Positions 61,009 to 64,000 of a stretch of 64,000 nt of DNA are shown here, piece after piece. Position 1 is the first letter of the stretch. The number at the start of each line of letters is the position of its first letter. The stretch comes from Dentipellis sp. KUC8613. Lineage: Eukaryota; Basidiomycota; Agaricomycetes; Russulales; Hericiaceae. The DNA lies in NCBI GenBank assembly GCA_002286715.1, contig NSJX01000001.1, positions 1,729,805-1,793,804 on the forward strand. The letters are read 5' to 3'. The translations under genes were made by a program, and so were the position numbers. The notes under the pieces are model-generated. The model was not told the DNA's origin. It did no database searches and saw nothing but the letters and a program-made list of their open reading frames with translations.

Positions 61009-61323
61009 TTAGGGTGCCACAGACAAATCGGGGAGTAGATCGCCAGCCCAGTAAGTAAACTCCTTTCCACGCCCACGTGCATATATCATCCTACGTTATC
61101 GAAACATAATTCAAAATTAATCCTTACTCCTGCTTCCATGCGTCAACGAATGACCCGCTGGTAGCAACGTGCATCTCGGGGTCAAAGCTGGCCACTGAAA
61201 CCACAATGGTAAAAATAGTGTCAGCAATGACCACTCACCAGATTCCCTTGCCGAGATGTCAGGTGTATGTACCACAGCCGTTTCTTGCCGAGCTCGATTA
61301 TGTGAATCCCTTACAGGCAGCAT
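61009..61323 (-). CDS. Unidentified gene, 3' end only resolved
   Basis: The last exon (61009-61090) reads MIYARGRGKEFTYWAGDLLPDLSVAP and ends TAA. It splices cleanly to 61128-61194 (ASFDPEMHVATSGSFVDAWKQE), which joins by phase 1 to a frame ending at 61239 (AVVHTPDISARES). Intron sizes and phases agree, so this is real coding sequence, but I could not follow it further upstream nor identify the family. Open segments at 61343-61627 and 61713-62100 on the same strand may be earlier exons. The gene would be transcribed towards NEDD8 with almost no spacer. Confidence 0.4.
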
Positions 61324-62185
61324 GGTCTCTGACCATCAGATGCTAGTGCCGTCCAGTGCTCGAGGAATCATCGCGGTCTGCATGTATGTGCCAGACTTGC
61401 GAATGGAAGGAGCGAGACCGTAGCCGGGCAAGCCCTTCCACTGTCGCCACATCAGAGCCTCCGCCTTCATTCACAGTCTCGCCGGATGAGGGCCTTCGAC
61501 AACTATACTTATCTCTGTGATCGGATCGGACCTGTCGCGCCATTCTGTGCAACATGTTCGCAACTGAACCGGACCACACAGGCAGGGGAGACCCTACCCC
61601 TGGGGAGCGTATTTTCACGACGACCATCTGTATACCCTTACGAGATTCAGCAATAAGCGAACTTCTGAGTATGGCGCAATTGGTGTAAGTACCATGGGGC
61701 GGTACCCGGTGTCTATAGTGACTGGTACGCTCTGGGAACTTTTTCTCGACGGAGGATCTTGTACTCCCATTCCTGTCGCCGCAACGTTACTCTTGGCCAT
61801 TTCGGATTATTTACTAACTTATCTGGCTTGTCAGTTCTATGGAGCAGGTGGTAACAAAACCGTTGCAGAGGTTCATGGTTCTTGTACCGATTCCAAGCAT
61901 CTGGGCGGAAGTACCTGATTTGATGAGGATTCTCTGGTGGTGCTTTCGGCTGAGACGCACCACATGGTCCTGTAACATGCGACGTATCTCCGCCCCTGCG
62001 AAAACCTGGAAGGATTCTGGAGCTCGTATTGCGTGAGCGCATCGTCTTCTTTCGCGATAACCCAGCGTCCATCCAACAAAAGGGACCTTTGCCCACGATG
62101 TTCCACAGGGCATTCGTTCCGCTCGCTCTATCCGAGGACCTCGTCCCCCGACAGTCGCTTTCCTTTGCGCTGCTCGACGTTTGCT
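61324..62185. other. Ambiguous region upstream of the OPT gene
   Basis: About 860 bases with overlapping open frames on both strands and no recognisable motif. It must hold the OPT promoter. It may also hold 5' exons of the minus-strand gene ending at 61009. I could not build a consistent model. Confidence 0.35.
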
Positions 62186-64000
62186 ATGGCTTCGCCTATC
62201 GAGAAGGTATCGGGCTTGCCAACCCTCCACTCGACTGCAAATGGTATCACCGAGAAGGCCTCCCAGAAGGGCTCAGACGACGAGATTGTCCATGACAGAG
62301 ATAACGGGTCGCTCTCGGAGAAAGGATATCATGACAATGGGGAGGACGACGATGTCCCTCTTCATGTCAATGGAGAGCCCGTTATCACGTCTGGGAAAGA
62401 TATCTCTCGCTATGTCGTGGACCTTCGCGACGACGGCGACCCTCCTTTGACCCTGCGATCCGTGGTCCTTGGCACAGTCTTTGGAGGTCTTGGAGCTGCT
62501 CTTTATCAAGTAAGTCGTCCTTCGTCATGCTTATCGGATCTTGGAGTCTGACCCAACCTACAGATTTACATCTTCAAGCCGGTTGAGGAGACCATTTCCA
62601 CCGTGTTCTTGTTGCTTATCATCTATACCTTTGGTGTATTCTGGGCGACATTCTTCCCCAAACGTTCTTGGGTCGAAGGAACCCGGTTCGCGAGGTTGGG
62701 TCCTCTCTTCGAGTTTATCAACCATGGAGAGTTCAAGCTGAAGGAGGTCAGACCTGCGGATTCTCTTTCAGCGGACACTTATTGACGTGTCGATTCTGTA
62801 GCACGTCGTATCGTCCATCATTGCTTCCACCGCTGCTTATGGAAGCTCTGCCGTCCTTAATTTCGCCGTACAACGGGTATGTTTTGCGCTCATATAGTTC
62901 TCACCGTGAAGACTGAATATCTGCTCAGCTTTATTATGACGCTCACATCGATGCAGCAACAGCTGTTTTGGGAACATTTTCGACGGCTGTGTTCGGGTGC
63001 GTTCTCAGGCTGGAGTGGAAGCTGGTGGTAGTATGGCTCACCGTCCTCGCACAGTTATGGTATCGTTGGATTGCTCCGCCCTCTCACTGTCTACCCCAGT
63101 GAGATGGTCTACTGGGCGGCAAGTTGGATTTACCTGCGTTACCGAAAGCATTTGTGTATTGACAACCTCCCGCAGAACATGCCTACAGTATCCATCTTCC
63201 AAGGTAAGCATGTCATGACGAGTTCCGTATTGAACAGCCATTGACTTGTCTTCTTCTAGCGCTCCACTTCGACACCGCTGGAAATGTCAAGCGTGTCAGG
63301 ATCTTCTGGCTGGCCTTCACTGTCATGTTCATCTACGAAATTATCCCTTCGTATATCTTCCCATTCCTCAATGGGTTCAGCATCTTCTGTTTGGCGTCTC
63401 AGCACGCCTCACCGAAAACTCAGGACGTCTTCACCAACATCTTCGGGGGAGCCGACGGAAATGAGGGTCTTGGCTTGCTCAGTCTCAGCTTTGACTGGCA
63501 GTACATCGGATCTGCGTACGTGATTGCTTTTTCCATATTTGCCACAAGCAGTTGATCAGAATTTTGTCGTTAGGTTCATGAGTTACCCTTTGATCCAGCA
63601 AGGTCTGATCTCCCTGATCGTTTCTGATGCATGCGAGCTCAACTATGTTATCATCCAGCCAATTCATGGGTCGGCTATGTCATCTGTTATGCCGCAATCG
63701 CGGGAATCTACTACTCGAACGCATGGAACGTAAGTCGCCATCTATCCTGGTGATTGCAGGTACTGACACAATCTATGCAGTCCAAGGACTTCCCAATGCT
63801 CTCGTCTTCGCTGTTCTCACAGAATGGTTCTATCTACCACCAGACGGCGGTTTTTAACGGGCCGGGCTTCTCCTTGAACCAGACCGCTCTGGACGAAGTT
63901 GGCTTGCCCGCCCTTACGGGTTCAAACGCGTGGGCAAGTCTGACGGTGAACTTGTCGGTACGTCAAGTGGTCATGGCTTTATCGCGTCATCGCTGACCTT
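62186..64000 (+). CDS. Oligopeptide transporter (OPT family), N-terminal part (cut by window edge)
   Basis: Proton-coupled peptide or siderophore importer of the plasma membrane. Ten exons visible: 62186-62509, 62564-62746, 62802-62876, 62929-62996, 63055-63118, 63176-63203, 63260-63515, 63574-63602, 63659-63729, 63781-63957; the gene then continues in an intron off the right edge. The N-terminus is a 95-residue acidic cytosolic tail. The first helix follows SVVLGTVFGGLGAALYQIYIFKP. Family marks: GYGIVGLLRPLTVYPSEMVYWANMPTVSIFQALH, IPSYIFPFLNGFSIFC (the NPG-like loop region) and NSWVGYVICYAAIAGIYY. The intron 63119-63175 is GC-AG; it is in frame and open, so unspliced reading would insert 19 residues between EMVYWA and NMPTVSIFQ, which the family does not have. 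Confidence 0.93.

Noticed and set aside
61694..62036. Plus-strand frames with hydrophobic segments upstream of the OPT gene
   Set aside because: They overlap minus-strand frames, have no consistent splice links to the OPT start, and show no motif.

Overview
This 64 kb window is fungal nuclear chromosome, almost certainly from a basidiomycete (Agaricomycetes). Genes are packed on both strands and cut by many short introns, mostly about 49-66 bases. Several products are typical of such genomes, including a DUF7704 membrane protein, an intracellular GH3 beta-glucosidase and an OPT transporter. I rebuilt exon by exon 24 protein-coding genes that have introns; 23 are complete and one runs off the right edge. 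In all of them the reading frame closes across every junction, over roughly 170 introns. Three more coding regions need no intron: DUF7704, AlkB and the open auxilin exon at the left edge. Four further genes are only partly modelled. No transposon, virus, CRISPR array or prokaryotic-type operon is visible.

Layout. 1-10.6 kb: a truncated auxilin-like gene, mitochondrial Met-tRNA synthetase, a double dual-specificity phosphatase with one dead domain, a type I methionine aminopeptidase, DUF7704 and a cytochrome P450. 11-23.6 kb: MCM6, a 1,730-residue formin, a nucleoside hydrolase, a tRNA-Ser(GCU) with an intron, and an RTC3/SBDS-like gene. 24-33.3 kb: MLH3 head to head with an FG nucleoporin (NUP42 type), a small basic protein and a purine permease. 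34.5-44.3 kb: a BAHD acyltransferase, an RPD3-type deacetylase, two tandem CDK8 genes and CHS5. 44.9-55.6 kb: GH3 beta-glucosidase, VPS41, SKI8 and RPS12. 56-64 kb: a TMEM135-like protein, an AlkB dioxygenase, NEDD8 and the start of an OPT transporter.

The genes are mostly unrelated housekeeping functions: replication and repair (MCM6, MLH3, AlkB), transcription and chromatin (CDK8 twice, RPD3), trafficking (VPS41, CHS5, auxilin), mRNA export and decay (NUP42, SKI8), translation (MSM1, RPS12, RTC3, tRNA), and nucleobase/nucleoside salvage (purine permease, nucleoside hydrolase). There is no secondary-metabolism cluster; the P450 and the BAHD enzyme lie 24 kb apart among unrelated genes.

The most unusual points are the retained tandem CDK8 pair, the phosphatase fused to a pseudophosphatase domain, a 4-base microexon in the RTC3-like gene, three GC-AG introns, and two genes whose first coding exon is only the start codon. 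I saw no clear previously undescribed multi-gene system.
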